A DNA stretch of 64,000 nt from Prostheceraeus crozeri (lineage: Eukaryota; Platyhelminthes; Polycladida; Euryleptidae), in the NCBI GenBank assembly GCA_907163375.1, contig CAJQUW010003059.1:62001-126000 (forward strand), read 5' to 3'. Below are positions 40,863-51,032 of this stretch, in pieces. The position numbers and the translations under genes were made by a program. The notes beneath the pieces are model-generated. The model was not told the DNA's origin. It made no database searches and saw nothing but the letters and a program-made list of their open reading frames with translations. Each line of letters begins with the position of its first letter. Positions within the stretch are counted from its first letter, which is position 1.

Positions 40863-41617
40863 CTACAGTTTTAAGATGACACGTGCCACACAGATGCATT
40901 TGAAATGAATGTACGTATACTGGCTCCCCCACGCGCGGTTCATACACTTCTAGAAGACTGAATTAGGTTTGCAATAATTTTCATCGCATAACTTCACTCA
41001 GCTTTATGCTATCTTTGGCTAAATAAAAGCAAATAGGTTATGCCATAGCTTCGGTTGAATTCGCTTAAAAATTTCGTATGTAGCTGATAGCTAACTCATG
41101 AGCAACCGGCTCCGGGCACAAGTGCCAGTAGGACCCCTACGCAGGTGGGCAGGACCGAGTAGGTCAACACGATGTTAACTTTCGGATACAGGGCGGGGTG
41201 CAGGAAGATATGTACATTTAGACAGCATTATGAATGAGCTGATGCGACGAGTATAGACAGGCCTACACAAAGACAATGGACAGGTGGGGGGACCTATTTC
41301 TAGTTTTTTGCAAGTCTAGCTCCTTGATTGCCCGCAGCATTTCTCATAGAATCAAGGCTTGAAGTTTCCGATTTCATCATTTCAGATAAGAAAATTAGCA
41401 AGGGTTCAAGAAATTAATTAGAAATTATGTCACGCACACGTACGATTCAAAATTGTACAAAGTTTCTTTATTATTGAGGGTTCTTTCCATAGAACAGGAG
41501 CGAAAATCTCAATTCATTTATTCACCATGCACAATTTTCATGAAAAAAGCAATATTCAATGATATTTTGGTGGTTGTGAAATATGATAGCGCTTTATAAT
41601 TTCATTATGTTGACATA
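40863..41617. other. Spacer with no recognised gene
   Basis: No coding, RNA or repeat feature that I can support between element P and the mariner-like element. Confidence 0.6.
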
Positions 41618-43219
41618 CAGGGTGAATTTTTAGTAGCGCAATGTTTAAGTCAATCAGAAAATCAACAAATTTCAAGATACATGCACTTTTTTGTATTCGG
41701 CATGTAATATACACGTTGGGATTTATGTGTGGGTGGTTAAAATTGTTCGTATGTTTCGATAAATTATTAAAAATTTCCTTTGTATTAAGTACTGAAATTT
41801 GCGCTTATATTTTCGTGGTTTTCGCACATTATCATTAAAAGAGTTTAAATTGAATCCCATATTCCAACCATTTAACATTTCATATATTATCCTAATCAAT
41901 AAAATTAAATAACGGGGCGATCAAAATGAAAAACACATGCAATTCTCGAATAACAATTTCATATTAAATTTCAATAAATGCCTTCAACAAATGTTCAAAA
42001 TGACCGCCATTATTCTCTTGCAAGCAAAGCAAACGATCAATGAGGGAGTCATGAACCGATTGTAACGTTGCATGCAGAAGATATTGAACTAACCGCAGAA
42101 TTGATCCTTTCTTTCAGATGACTGACATCTGCAATTGTGTCTTGATACACAGAATCTTTAATGGCACCCCACAAGAAAAAATCACATGGGCTGATATCTG
42201 GTGAACGTGGTGTCCATTTGTTATCAAAATGAAGGCCGATCAGTCTGTTGTGAAATTGCCCTTGTAAAGTTTTGCGAGAGTTTAAGGCAGCATGTGGAGT
42301 AGCACCATCTTGTTGAAAGATGGTGCTGCTAAATTTTCTCATCTTTTTCAGTTCTGGAACAACATGATTCAAAATCATATTGCAGTAATTTGTTTGGTTT
42401 ACATTTTCTTCGAAGAAGAAGATTGGGAGAAGGAATTTAGCCGCAAAACCTGTCCAAACTGTTACTTTTGGTGAATTCAACGGCAACTGAATTGGATTTG
42501 GTGAGCGGCGACGATCCCCAAACAATGCTGTTGTGTGTATTTACATGACCATGTAAATGAAACACGCATTCATTGGTCCAGTGAACATTTCGTGAAAATT
42601 CTTCATCCTCATCAACTTTCAGAAGAAGCCAATCAACAAATTCCTTTCGAGCAACCTTGTCACGTGCATACAATTGATGTACAGTTCGTAATTTGTATGG
42701 ATACAGTTGAAGACGATGTCGGAAGATCTTGCAAACTGACGTCTGCGATATATTCCCACAGTTCCAGTAATTCGTTGAAACTGCAATTTGTCTATTTGTT
42801 GAAGATAATTGCAGCTGTGAAGCATCTTTTGTTGAGTCAATGACATCTTTAACTTCTTCCACCATATCGCTTTCATAGGAAGGGCGACCGTTTTTTGGTA
42901 GGTCAAAGACTGACCCCATTGTCTCAAATATAGTTCGCATTGCAGTTGACTCACTGAATTGTTAATGTGTGTCTTTTTAAATGTTTGGAACTTGCGTACT
43001 AGTTCTTTTGGACTTCTGTTATTTTTGTAATGTAACTGAATTATAAGGATCCTATCTTCCGTCGACAAGCTTGACATTTCATCAATTTAACAGAATATCA
43101 ATGCAGCATCATAAATCCCAGTGCATATAGAGCAATGTGACGTCAAATTTCATCAGCATTGTTGTGATTGGTCGATTTACTGACCGTGTCAAACATTGCG
43201 TTACTAAAAACTCACCCTG
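41618..43219 (-). mobile_element. Mariner-like DNA transposon with terminal inverted repeats
   Basis: The left end CAGGGTGAATTTTTAGTA... (41,618) and the right end, whose complement is CAGGGTGAGTTTTTAGTA... (ending 43,219), match over 29 bases with two differences. TA precedes the left end and TTA follows the right end, fitting a TA target. One transposase gene on the - strand fills the inside. About 1.6 kb, normal for the IS630/Tc1/mariner superfamily. Confidence 0.88.
42049..43077 (-). pseudogene. Mariner-like transposase, frameshifted
   Basis: It starts MSSLSTEDRILIIQLHYKNN, an N-terminal helix-turn-helix. The code then moves from one frame to another (overlap about 42,940-42,619) and back (about 42,525-42,437), so at least two frameshifts are present. 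Catalytic blocks are WTNECVFHLHGHVN, FQQDGATPHAA and WTPRSPDISPCDFFLWG. The first block has Asn where the family has Asp (WTDE). It is inactive. The DISPCDFFLWG signature places it with mariner-type elements common in arthropod and other invertebrate genomes. Confidence 0.85.
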
Positions 43220-43259
43220 TTACATCTTTGTTGTGCAACCAATGGAAAAATTTCATCAA

Positions 43260-43790
43260 TATGCAGAACTTAATACTTTACACTTTACACCGGGCATGAA
43301 CTCGACAAGGAGTTAGCCTCTAGGGGTTAACTTTTGCATGGTCCAAGTTATCTATGTAGCAGTAGGATTTGATGCTGGAAAGATGTATTTTCATATAATT
43401 CGGTAAATGACTTAAATTTTAAGACTTTTATCCCGTTGTGAAATTCAGCTGCTATCACATACTTTGCATTTGAAAAAGAGTTCGATTCTTTTAGTTCAGG
43501 TTAACTCTACACCGGGAGTTTACTCCGGGGTTAACTCTAGAGTTTACTCCGGTGTATGTGTTTACTCGACCTGAGTTCATGTTCGGTGTTAGGGTAACAC
43601 TTACACTTACACCGGAGTTAACTCTACACCGAGAGTTTACTCCGGGTTACACCTACACTTACACTGGAGTTAGTGTTTACTCCGGAGTTAACTCCAGGGT
43701 AAGTGTAAACTCAACCCGAGTTCATGTCCGGTGTTAAGTTTACACTTACCCCGCAGTTAACTCCGGAGTAAACTATAACACTTACAACGA
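43260..43790. repeat. Cluster of GTTAACTCCGGAGT-type palindromic repeats (copy 2)
   Basis: Longer cluster of the family seen at 20,352: GTTAACTCTA/CACCGG, GTTTACTCCGG, GGTGTAAGTGTAAACTC and ACTCGACC(C)GAGTTCATG recur many times in both orientations. Non-coding, strongly self-complementary. Confidence 0.7.
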
Positions 43791-44574
43791 ATGTGAACTC
43801 ACATAATGGATTTAAAACAGACTTATGTCACTGAGTACGAGTGATAGTGCAACACCACTGAGAAGTCTTACTTGAGTGCTGGGGTAAAGGAGTGGTACCT
43901 TCCCTAGAAAGCAAGATATAGCTCTGAGGGGGAAATTCTCGCCCATTCCTGATCTCCCAAGCCAATTCTGCCGAACCACACATCAATCGAAGAGGCATTG
44001 AAAGGGGATTCAGAAAAACAGCATCAGTTTTATTTCTAAAGTCATCCCTGGGCGGAGGTGAAGGTAAAAAACCGTCAGTTTTTAACAGATGGTGTTTATA
44101 GCGTCAATTTCCATTAGTATTTGAAATGGAAAATGACAACAAAAACTAATAAACCATGCACTATTCGCAAGATCTGATTAAGATGGTTAATAAAACGATG
44201 ATTACTAATCGCTCTGAAATTGCATAATTGCATCAGATGAAGTCAAAGGTCAAATAATTGAAGGTTTAGTTCAAATCAAATATCACTAAGATCGCACATT
44301 TTAATATTTAGTTTCTGCAAGTGAAATAAATAATCAACTTCGGTGACTTTTATCGAGACACTGAGGCTAAAAGCAACATGATTCCGAAAAATTCAATAAT
44401 TGATCATCAGATACAGAAATAAAAGTAAAAAATTAAAAAATGTATTCGAAATTTCAAACATGCACACATAATAAGCAGATAATTTCAAATTCAAAGATTT
44501 TGCATTTGTGAATATCTCTGTATGGATAGGTGGAATCCTTTATATCAATTCAACTTATTTCGGCTAATAATTTT
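43791..44574. other. Spacer with no recognised gene
   Basis: AT-rich, no supported feature. Confidence 0.55.
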
Positions 44575-45147
44575 TTACTGTAGAGCCAAGACAAATAACA
44601 TCACGACAAAAAGAACACATCGAGCCAAAAGGCGTCTGCGCATCTTTGCGGAAAACGCAATAGAGCCAAACTTAAGCTCTACAGTACCTCACTCACGATC
44701 AAGTGAAGTTTCATCAAAATCCATGCAATACTCTATCCTACACAGCATTCACAAGTTTGAAATATGGCCTATTCAGCCACATTTCAATTCTTCATGGAAG
44801 TTGAAAACGCAATGTGTGTTTGAAAAGTTGAAATGTCACTTGAAGGTGAGTGAGACTGTAGAGCTTAAGTTTAGCTCTAATGCGTTTTCCGCAAAGATGC
44901 GCAGAAGTTGTGGCTCGATGTGTGTTTGAAAAGTTGAAATGTGGCTGAATAGACATATTTTCAAACTTGTGAATGCTGTGTAGGACAAAGTATTGCATGG
45001 ATTTTGATGAAACTTTACTTGAAAGGTGAGTGAGGTACTGTAGAGCTTAAGTTTGGCTCTACTGCGTTTTCCGCAAAGATGCGCAGAAGTTTTGGCTTGA
45101 TGTGTTCTTTTTGTCGTGATGTTGTTTATTTTGGCTCTATAGTGAAA
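44575..45147. repeat. Foldback (MITE-like) element
   Basis: The left arm starts TTTACTGTAGAGCCAAGAC and the right arm ends with its near-complement (GGCTCTATAGTGAAA). About 100 bases of each arm pair, including CATCACGACAAAAAGAACAC. The right side contains a tandem duplication of about 165 bases, so the block GAGCTTAAGTTT(G/A)GCTCTA-GCGTTTTCCGCAAAGATGCG occurs twice there. No coding potential; a non-autonomous DNA element is likely. Confidence 0.7.
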
Positions 45148-45547
45148 ACTCATTAACCCTTATTTCACCAAGAATTGATGCCGCAAAATATATTAGAACT
45201 GAATATATAGCGAAATCAGCCAAAATGATGCAGACTTTCAAATTGAAAAATAGCTCTCACGAAGAAAGTATTGTGCCAAATTTATTATCCTTCTGTCAAA
45301 AGTTGCATAATACACAAAAAGTAAAATACTAAAAATCTGGTGGCCATGATTGCTTGGATTAAAAGATATTCAAAAACTTCGCATAAGGGGAGGTTGCTAC
45401 TCAGAGAACAATATCAAGATCATTATCTCAAAAAATAACGGGATCAATACCAGCATCATAGTCGCCGGCACCAAAATTCACTAGCTAAAAAGAAGATAAA
45501 AGTCAGTAATTCGAATCATTTTCAGAAATCTCCAGCAAAAATAATGA

Positions 45548-45840
45548 AACTGATAATGTGGATGTGGACTGGTGTGCTGAGCTTAAGTTTGGCTTTTTTG
45601 GGTAATCGGTGCAGTAGCGCAGAATATTTTGGATTTGAGTAGCGAAATGTGGACTGATTTTGTGGATGTGAATTGCTGTGGAGGAGTTGCATCGATACCT
45701 ATGGTAATGAAACTGATAGTGTGGATGTAGAGTGGTGTGCTGAGCTTAAGTCTGGCTTTTGTGGGTAATCGGCTGAATTCTGTGGCTTTTTTGGATCATT
45801 TTTGGCTCTTTTGGAAATGATCATTAACCCAGTTTGTCTG
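45548..45840. repeat. Two direct repeats of about 160 bp
   Basis: GAAACTGATA(A/G)TGTGGATGTGGACTGGTGTGCTGAGCTTAAG-type sequence occurs at about 45,546 and 45,709, followed each time by GGGTAATCGG. The GAGCTTAAGTTTGGCT core is shared with the foldback element just upstream. Confidence 0.6.
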
Positions 45841-46733
45841 TAGGTATCGGTGAATGAATTGACCAACAATTCATGCTTTTATGTTTGCTGACCACAATTG
45901 ACCAGACACAACCTAATCGCTCTGCCAAATCAAACTACTAAACACATCCTTTCACATGGCATAAAGATTATTGAAACTGAGCACCTTCATCAATGAAAAA
46001 ATCATGTCAACGAACATTCAACGAATCCTAAAATCTTCACAACATGATGAAGTTGAATGACAGCTCACACTGTCTGTCAATTTTAATCAAAAAATTCTGT
46101 CGTCTTCATATTAAAATCCTTCATCAAAGAAAACGCTCAATTTTCTTTTGGAAGGCATGCTGACCACAACTGACCACTTAAGAAAGCAAAATATATGCTC
46201 GAATAAGGTGTGGAACATAAGGTTTCATATGGTACATCGTTTATGAAAATTGAAGCAGGACTTCAAAACGAAAATTACATTTGAAAATATGTTAACTTTC
46301 TTGTGCAATTATTTATGAAACGGTCTGATTGGCATAAAGAGGACATAATGCTGAACCATAGGACACAACATCAATTTGGCGAAAAAGTTTGCCATTTCAG
46401 AGATAGATTACCTCAGCTGAGGTATCATTCGCAACGAACCGGAGAAGAGCCCTAACGCACTTGTAGCACACACTATTTCAAAGGTGATGCTGAAAAATAT
46501 TGTGCAAAAGACATGCGCAAGACAACTAGATTGTGGTGGAAAATGATATGAAGCTGTGTGAAATATGTAGAATCTCTTTCAATAACAGATAAATGACTTA
46601 TAAATTACCATGATCATCATGAGTTAGCATCGAAAGATCCTTAATGCAGGAAATGCATTTTTGATTACATCAATCAATAAGTAAACCTCAAATTGAAAAC
46701 AACAGGCCAATCGATATTTTAGTATCATGATAT
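45841..46733. other. Spacer with no recognised gene
   Basis: Short repeats of GCTGACCACAA(T/C)TGACCA (about 45,888 and 46,162) only; nothing coding recognised. It ends at TGATAT, the presumed left target duplication of element B. Confidence 0.55.
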
Positions 46734-46764
46734 AGTAGTAAGCAAGTGACAAACACTCGACCGG

Positions 46765-48480
46765 CGCCCCCCCCTCTGGAACGGCAGAGTGTCGTGGTCG
46801 GCCGCCGTGGTGCTTCGGGTCTGAGTCCCCCCCCCTCTGGAACGACAGAGGTTGTGGTCTGTCGTGGTGTGCCGGCCAGGTTGGTTCACGTTCACAACAT
46901 GTTCGCTGACTCCCCCCCCCCTCGAAAACGACAGAGTGTGAGACTCGGGTGAGTTGGTCCGACCGCCTGATTGACGTGGCCGGCCGCCTAGGTTGACGCG
47001 GGCGACCGTCTAGGTTGACGTGGGCGACCGTCTAGGTTGTCGTGGATGGTGAAATGGTTGCCAGATTCGGATTCAGCGTAAAATTCTGCATCGGTAGGGT
47101 GAGTTTCAAGGCAATCGGCGAGAAAAAATTTTTCTTCAAAATTTTAACAGAGTTAGAATTTGGGACGTTTTGGTGTGTAGCGCCCAAACGAAGCATCGGA
47201 TGAGAAAACGGAGGCCAGATTCGGATTCAGCGTGAAATTCTGCATCGGTATGGTGAGTTTCAAGTCAATCGGAGAGAAAAATTTTCGCTGACGTCCCCCC
47301 CCCCTCTGGACAGCTTGCTTCGATTTTGGCTTCCAGTGGACGGATTTTGTCGTGCGATAGCTCGTTTGAAAGCTAAGAGTGAGACAAATTCAGTGAAAGA
47401 ATCGGCTTGTTCCTATCTGTCTTTGTTCAAAAGTTAGAGCGGTTACAAGATTTTAGGTCGGAGCTCGCTCACCTGAAAAAATCCTAAGTGTCAGAGTGGC
47501 TTTGTATGGGTAAAATTTTGAAAATTTTCCAAAGTGTGGAATTTCGAATTTCGACCTGGGACCGTCACCAAAACATTTTTCATCAAATTTCACTGACCTC
47601 CCCCCCCCTGGACAGCTTGCTTCGATTTTGGCTTCCAGTGGACGGATTTTGTCGTGCGATAGCTCGTTTGAAAGCTAAGAGTGAGACAAATTCAGTGAAA
47701 GAATCGGCTTGTTCCTATCTGTCTTCGTTCAAAAGTTAGAGCGGTTACAAGATTTTAGGTCGGAGCTCGCTCACCTGAAAAAATCCTAAGTGTCAGAGTG
47801 GCTTTGTATGGGTAAAATTTTGAAAATTTTCCAAAGTGTGGAATTTCGACCTGGGACCGTCACCAAAACATTTTTCATCAAATTTCACTGACCTCCCCCC
47901 CCTCTGGACAGCTTGCTTCGATTTTGCCTTCCAGTGGACGGATTTTGTCGTGCGATAGCTCGTTTGAAAGCTAAGAGTGAGACAAATTCACTGAAAGAAT
48001 CGGCTTGTTCCTATCTGTCTTCGTTTAGATGTGAGACGCCATTTAAGATTTTGGGACATTGGCGAAAAACGACAGAGTTAGAATTTGGCACGTTTTGGTG
48101 TGTAGCGCCCAAACGAAGCATCGGATGAGAAAACGGAGGCCAGATTCGGATTCAGCGTGAAATTCTGCATCGGTATGGTGAGTTTCAAGTCAATCGGCGA
48201 GAAAAAGTTTCGCTGACTCCCCCCCCTCTGGACAGCTTGCTTCGATTTTGGCTTCCAGTGAACGGATTTAGTCGTGCCATAGCTCGTTTGAAAGCTAAGA
48301 GTGAGACAAATTCACTGAAAGAATCGGCTTGTTCCTATCTGTCTTCGTTTAGATGTGAGACGCCAGTTAAGATTTTGGGACATTGGCGAAAAACGACAGA
48401 GTTAGAATTTGGGACGTTTTGGGCTCTAGCTTCAAAACGAAGCATCGGATTGGAAAACGGATTTCAGATTTGGAATCAAC
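46765..48480. repeat. Terminal and subterminal repeats of element B
   Basis: The first 200 bases carry three poly-C/TCTGGAACG-type motifs as in P. Then four tandem, partly diverged units of about 300-330 bp begin near 47,300, 47,605, 47,900 and 48,225, each starting with poly-C then TCTGGACAGCTTGCTTCG and containing CCAGTGGACGGATTTTGTCG. The TTCGCTGAC(GT)C plus poly-C motif recurs about five times. The body of the unit is homologous to 22,180-22,400 in P. No real coding; short frames through it repeat the same product. Confidence 0.8.
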
Positions 48481-48493
48481 TTGATGTTATTGT

Positions 48494-48541
48494 CCAATGA
48501 GGATCATCATCCAATGAGAATCAAGCATTTCTGTATAAATA
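48494..48541 (+). promoter_or_regulatory. CCAAT/TATA promoter of the first B gene
   Basis: CCAAT at 48,494 and 48,511 and TATAAATA at 48,534-48,541, then about 100 bases to the ATG at 48,640. The same layout is in both arms of P. Confidence 0.65.
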
Positions 48542-48639
48542 GCGAGCCTTCCACAGTGAGAATCATTCCATCGTTGAATCATACGAGTGACGGACGCACA
48601 TTTTCTCTCTCTAGTTCCCTGTTCTATTATCCAACTAAA

Positions 48640-49415
48640 ATGGTAAGTCGCTACTTTCCTCCCTCTCCTCCCTTGAACGTAAACTTAATACAATCTTTTT
48701 TCATTTTCAGGCATCTACTCCATCTGCTGCACTAGTAGGACAAAATGGCGGTCAAACGTTACAAGGTTCGCTACGGTCAGATCATCTACAACTGAGGCCA
48801 GTGGAAGAAACAACCAAGGTACATAATCCTACACCGCTACAGCGTAAATTTAAACAAGTCTTGCGTTATGACGATCATAGCGTAGTACTCCAAACGGGAA
48901 TGCTCCCTTCCACGGATGTCAAGATAATGCGCAATCAGTATGGGGACTACATACTGATCCCCGTGAGTCCGTACATTCGCCACCAACTTGATATTATTGA
49001 AGAGTACGTGACATTAAATATGGACATTCCTACTCCTCTTGCTCAAGAGTGGAAGGCGAGAGATGACAAGGATACTCCCTATAGAAAGATTTGGGATGGT
49101 AATCACATTTGCCTACCGGTATCACATTGGTGTACTTACTATAAGAAGGAGGGAGATCAATCAATAGCCATCAGATGTGATGAGCTCGGAGAAGGTACTT
49201 GGGATATCCTTTTCAAAGTGAATGGGCTATATTATGGTCAACACAAGGATAATAAAATAGCCTCTCTCTCCATGCATATGGAATCCATCCTATATATTCC
49301 AAAACCACCCAACGTGGACGACATAATTGATCAAATCCTTAACAGCAGTGGTACGAAGCGCAAGTCGGAGAAGAATGCTACATCAAAACGCAAATCAAAG
49401 AAGGAGAATTACTAG
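48640..49415 (+). CDS. Conserved Polinton protein of unknown function, one-codon first exon
   Basis: Exon 1 is the ATG itself (48,640-48,642), followed directly by GTAAGT; the intron is 48,643-48,710 and ends TTTTCAG; exon 2 (48,711-49,415) continues in frame (MASTPSAALVGQ...) for 235 residues. Without splicing no ATG starts this frame near its 5' end, which supports the intron. Domain features: YILIPVSPYIRHQLD, a GLYYGQHKDNKIASLS block, YIPKPP, and a basic tail (TKRKSEK, SKRKSKKEN). A homologue opens element A's block, so the gene is conserved in divergent Polintons. Function unknown; a nuclear DNA-binding role is a guess from the tail. Confidence 0.7.
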
Positions 49416-49449
49416 TCCTTTCCTAACTCTACCCTATGACAATTCGCTT

Positions 49450-49575
49450 ATGTGCTTTGAGTGTCGTAGACGTGGTCTTATTAGATACATTTTACTTCTT
49501 CGTTGCCATCATATCATTTGTGTATTTTGTCGTGAAAAGCATCGATGTAATTCTTCATTTTGTAATATGTTATAG
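49450..49575 (+). CDS. Mini RING-like zinc protein, element B
   Basis: 41 residues (MCFECRRRG ... SFCNML) with RING-like spacing CFEC / RCHH / CVFC / C-x5-C. It lies 34 bases after the preceding gene. Same as in both arms of P, with one or two residue differences. Too small for a full RING fold with flanks; it may be a minimal zinc module. Confidence 0.4.
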   Translation: MCFECRRRGLIRYILLLRCHHIICVFCREKHRCNSSFCNML

Positions 49576-49626
49576 AACGCTTCCTTAGATGTGTAATTTC
49601 CGTTTTAGGCTTCTATCATCATTTTT

Positions 49627-50157
49627 ATGGATTGTGAGGGTGAACCTGTACAGGAGCTCAGTGCTATTGCTATGAACAATTGGACATATCAGATTGTTAG
49701 TGTCTATCATCAACATGCCAACTGCGATCCCAATGTTGATCAATGGGCGAGAAAACACATTCATGGACTTAATCTGAAATATTTGCAAGACTATGGCTTT
49801 TCTTGTGAGAGTGCTCTTCTTATTGACTTTAAACGATGGTTAGCTGCTTTCAATGTTATACGCATCTTTTGTAATAATCCTGGTAAGGAGAGGAAAGTAT
49901 TTCCCAATCTAATCATTGATGATATTTTGCTCCCGCCTTGGGATAGTAGAGTGAATCAACATTATCATGAAGTCACGAAACGTTTTAAGGATTTGTGTGT
50001 TCCTATTTTGTCTGTTCGTTGTAGTAGCTACGTTCATAACCAATGCTTCTTTCCTCCTTACCTCAACACTGCCAAAGTCCTGTATGGTTATCATTGCTCG
50101 CTGTATGATAGTTACCAGCTGTATCTATTTTATCTCTTTCAAACCATTGATTTATAA
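49627..50157 (+). CDS. DEDDh exonuclease-like protein, element B
   Basis: 176 residues, nearly identical to the P copies. MDCEGEPVQELSA (D-x-E), HGLN, and C-terminal HCSLYDSYQLYLFY (H-x4-D) fit a compact DEDDh 3'-5' exonuclease. The middle motif is RIFCNNPGKER without a clear Asp. FKDLCVPIL and FFPPYLNTAKVLYGYHC frame the last motif. It sits in the early accessory block next to RING-like and polymerase-domain genes, consistent with a role in genome replication or counter-defence. An AATAAA signal follows near 50,172. Confidence 0.55.
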   Translation: MDCEGEPVQELSAIAMNNWTYQIVSVYHQHANCDPNVDQWARKHIHGLNLKYLQDYGFSCESALLIDFKRWLAAFNVIRIFCNNPGKERKVFPNLIIDDILLPPWDSRVNQHYHEVTKRFKDLCVPILSVRCSSYVHNQCFFPPYLNTAKVLYGYHCSLYDSYQLYLFYLFQTIDL

Positions 50158-50244
50158 TGCATGCTTGTTACCGTTATTCAATAAATGTTACTATGAGAAG
50201 AGTTGTTGTTTTCATGCAATGGATGGGTTAGATAAAGGGCGATC

Positions 50245-50655
50245 ATGTCTTTCTCAAACGACTGCGGAACATTACGTTTTCATAGGCAAAGTTTAAAAGG
50301 AGCTGTTCAAGATTATGTGATAAAATTTCATAAAGATGAGACCGACATCGAAGCAGTGGTTGATGATGCTAGCACTCTATTTCTAGAGTTAATGAATACA
50401 TTCTCTGATAGCATTATCATGGCGCGATTAGTTGCGAAAATTAAGTTTAGTCATTTTGGAAAGGAAGAGGTGGAAAGTCGCTCTTTCCATTTTGCTTCTT
50501 ATTCAATGGAAGTGGCAGATCACCCCCAAGAATTTTTTAAAAGACATATGATAAAAATTGCCGAACGCCTTAACGCATTTAACCATCATGGTAGCAGTCT
50601 AGTGATTGAAGCGATTTCAGATATTCACATTCAACTTTCCATAAAGAAAAATTGA
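50245..50655 (+). CDS. Free-standing copy of the pPolB N-terminal domain
   Basis: 136 residues. Residues about 58-135 (IIMARLVAKIKF ... HFASYSMEV ... RLNAFNHHGSSLVIEAISDI) align by eye with the domain just before the polymerase in element A (GRLIAQIRY ... HFTSSSSNY ... IEAFTKKGSNWIIDDVQNI) and with the start of B's own polymerase at the window edge (FNERDSGLVFDGIETAMIKI). It is therefore a paralogue of the pPolB N-terminal region, encoded at the opposite end of the element. Its function could relate to the terminal protein or polymerase dimerisation; that is inference. Its stop overlaps the next start by four bases. Confidence 0.6.
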   Translation: MSFSNDCGTLRFHRQSLKGAVQDYVIKFHKDETDIEAVVDDASTLFLELMNTFSDSIIMARLVAKIKFSHFGKEEVESRSFHFASYSMEVADHPQEFFKRHMIKIAERLNAFNHHGSSLVIEAISDIHIQLSIKKN

Positions 50656-50981
50656 AAATGCAGTGGTACTTGATTGTAGCACAACTGGTTTTCGAGCTAT
50701 GTCTGCTCACTCTCGAAGTATATTCCTTCTGTACATGCGTCTATTATTTAGAAAAGGCTAGCAAATTCATATCTTCAAAAAGACTTGCTATAGACATCAG
50801 TAACGGTGAAACTATGTGTTGCGATGTATGTAAGCGAAAGGATGGAAATGAAAATCGCATCTTCAAGAGATGTAGGCATGCTTTTTGTCAACGCTGTTTC
50901 ATACGTAATTGCATTCAACTTTGCCAATGTAACCACTGTGATATTGCTCATTTCGAGTGTCACTTATGTCGCAATAGTTAG
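50652..50981 (+). CDS. Membrane-anchored RING-type protein
   Basis: 109 residues. One hydrophobic helix near the N-terminus (LIVAQLVFELCLLTLEVYSF, about residues 5-24) is followed by a RING-like domain: CDVC, then CRHAFCQRC, then CQCNHC and CHLC. Known membrane RING proteins act as E3 ubiquitin ligases on membrane or capsid targets; several large DNA viruses use them against host defences. An ATGA-type overlap with the preceding gene suggests co-expression. Confidence 0.6.
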   Translation: MKMQWYLIVAQLVFELCLLTLEVYSFCTCVYYLEKASKFISSKRLAIDISNGETMCCDVCKRKDGNENRIFKRCRHAFCQRCFIRNCIQLCQCNHCDIAHFECHLCRNS

Positions 50982-51032
50982 TACCTATGCAAATGTGGTA
51001 AAGATAGGTTTTAGCAAAGACTAACACGGAAA

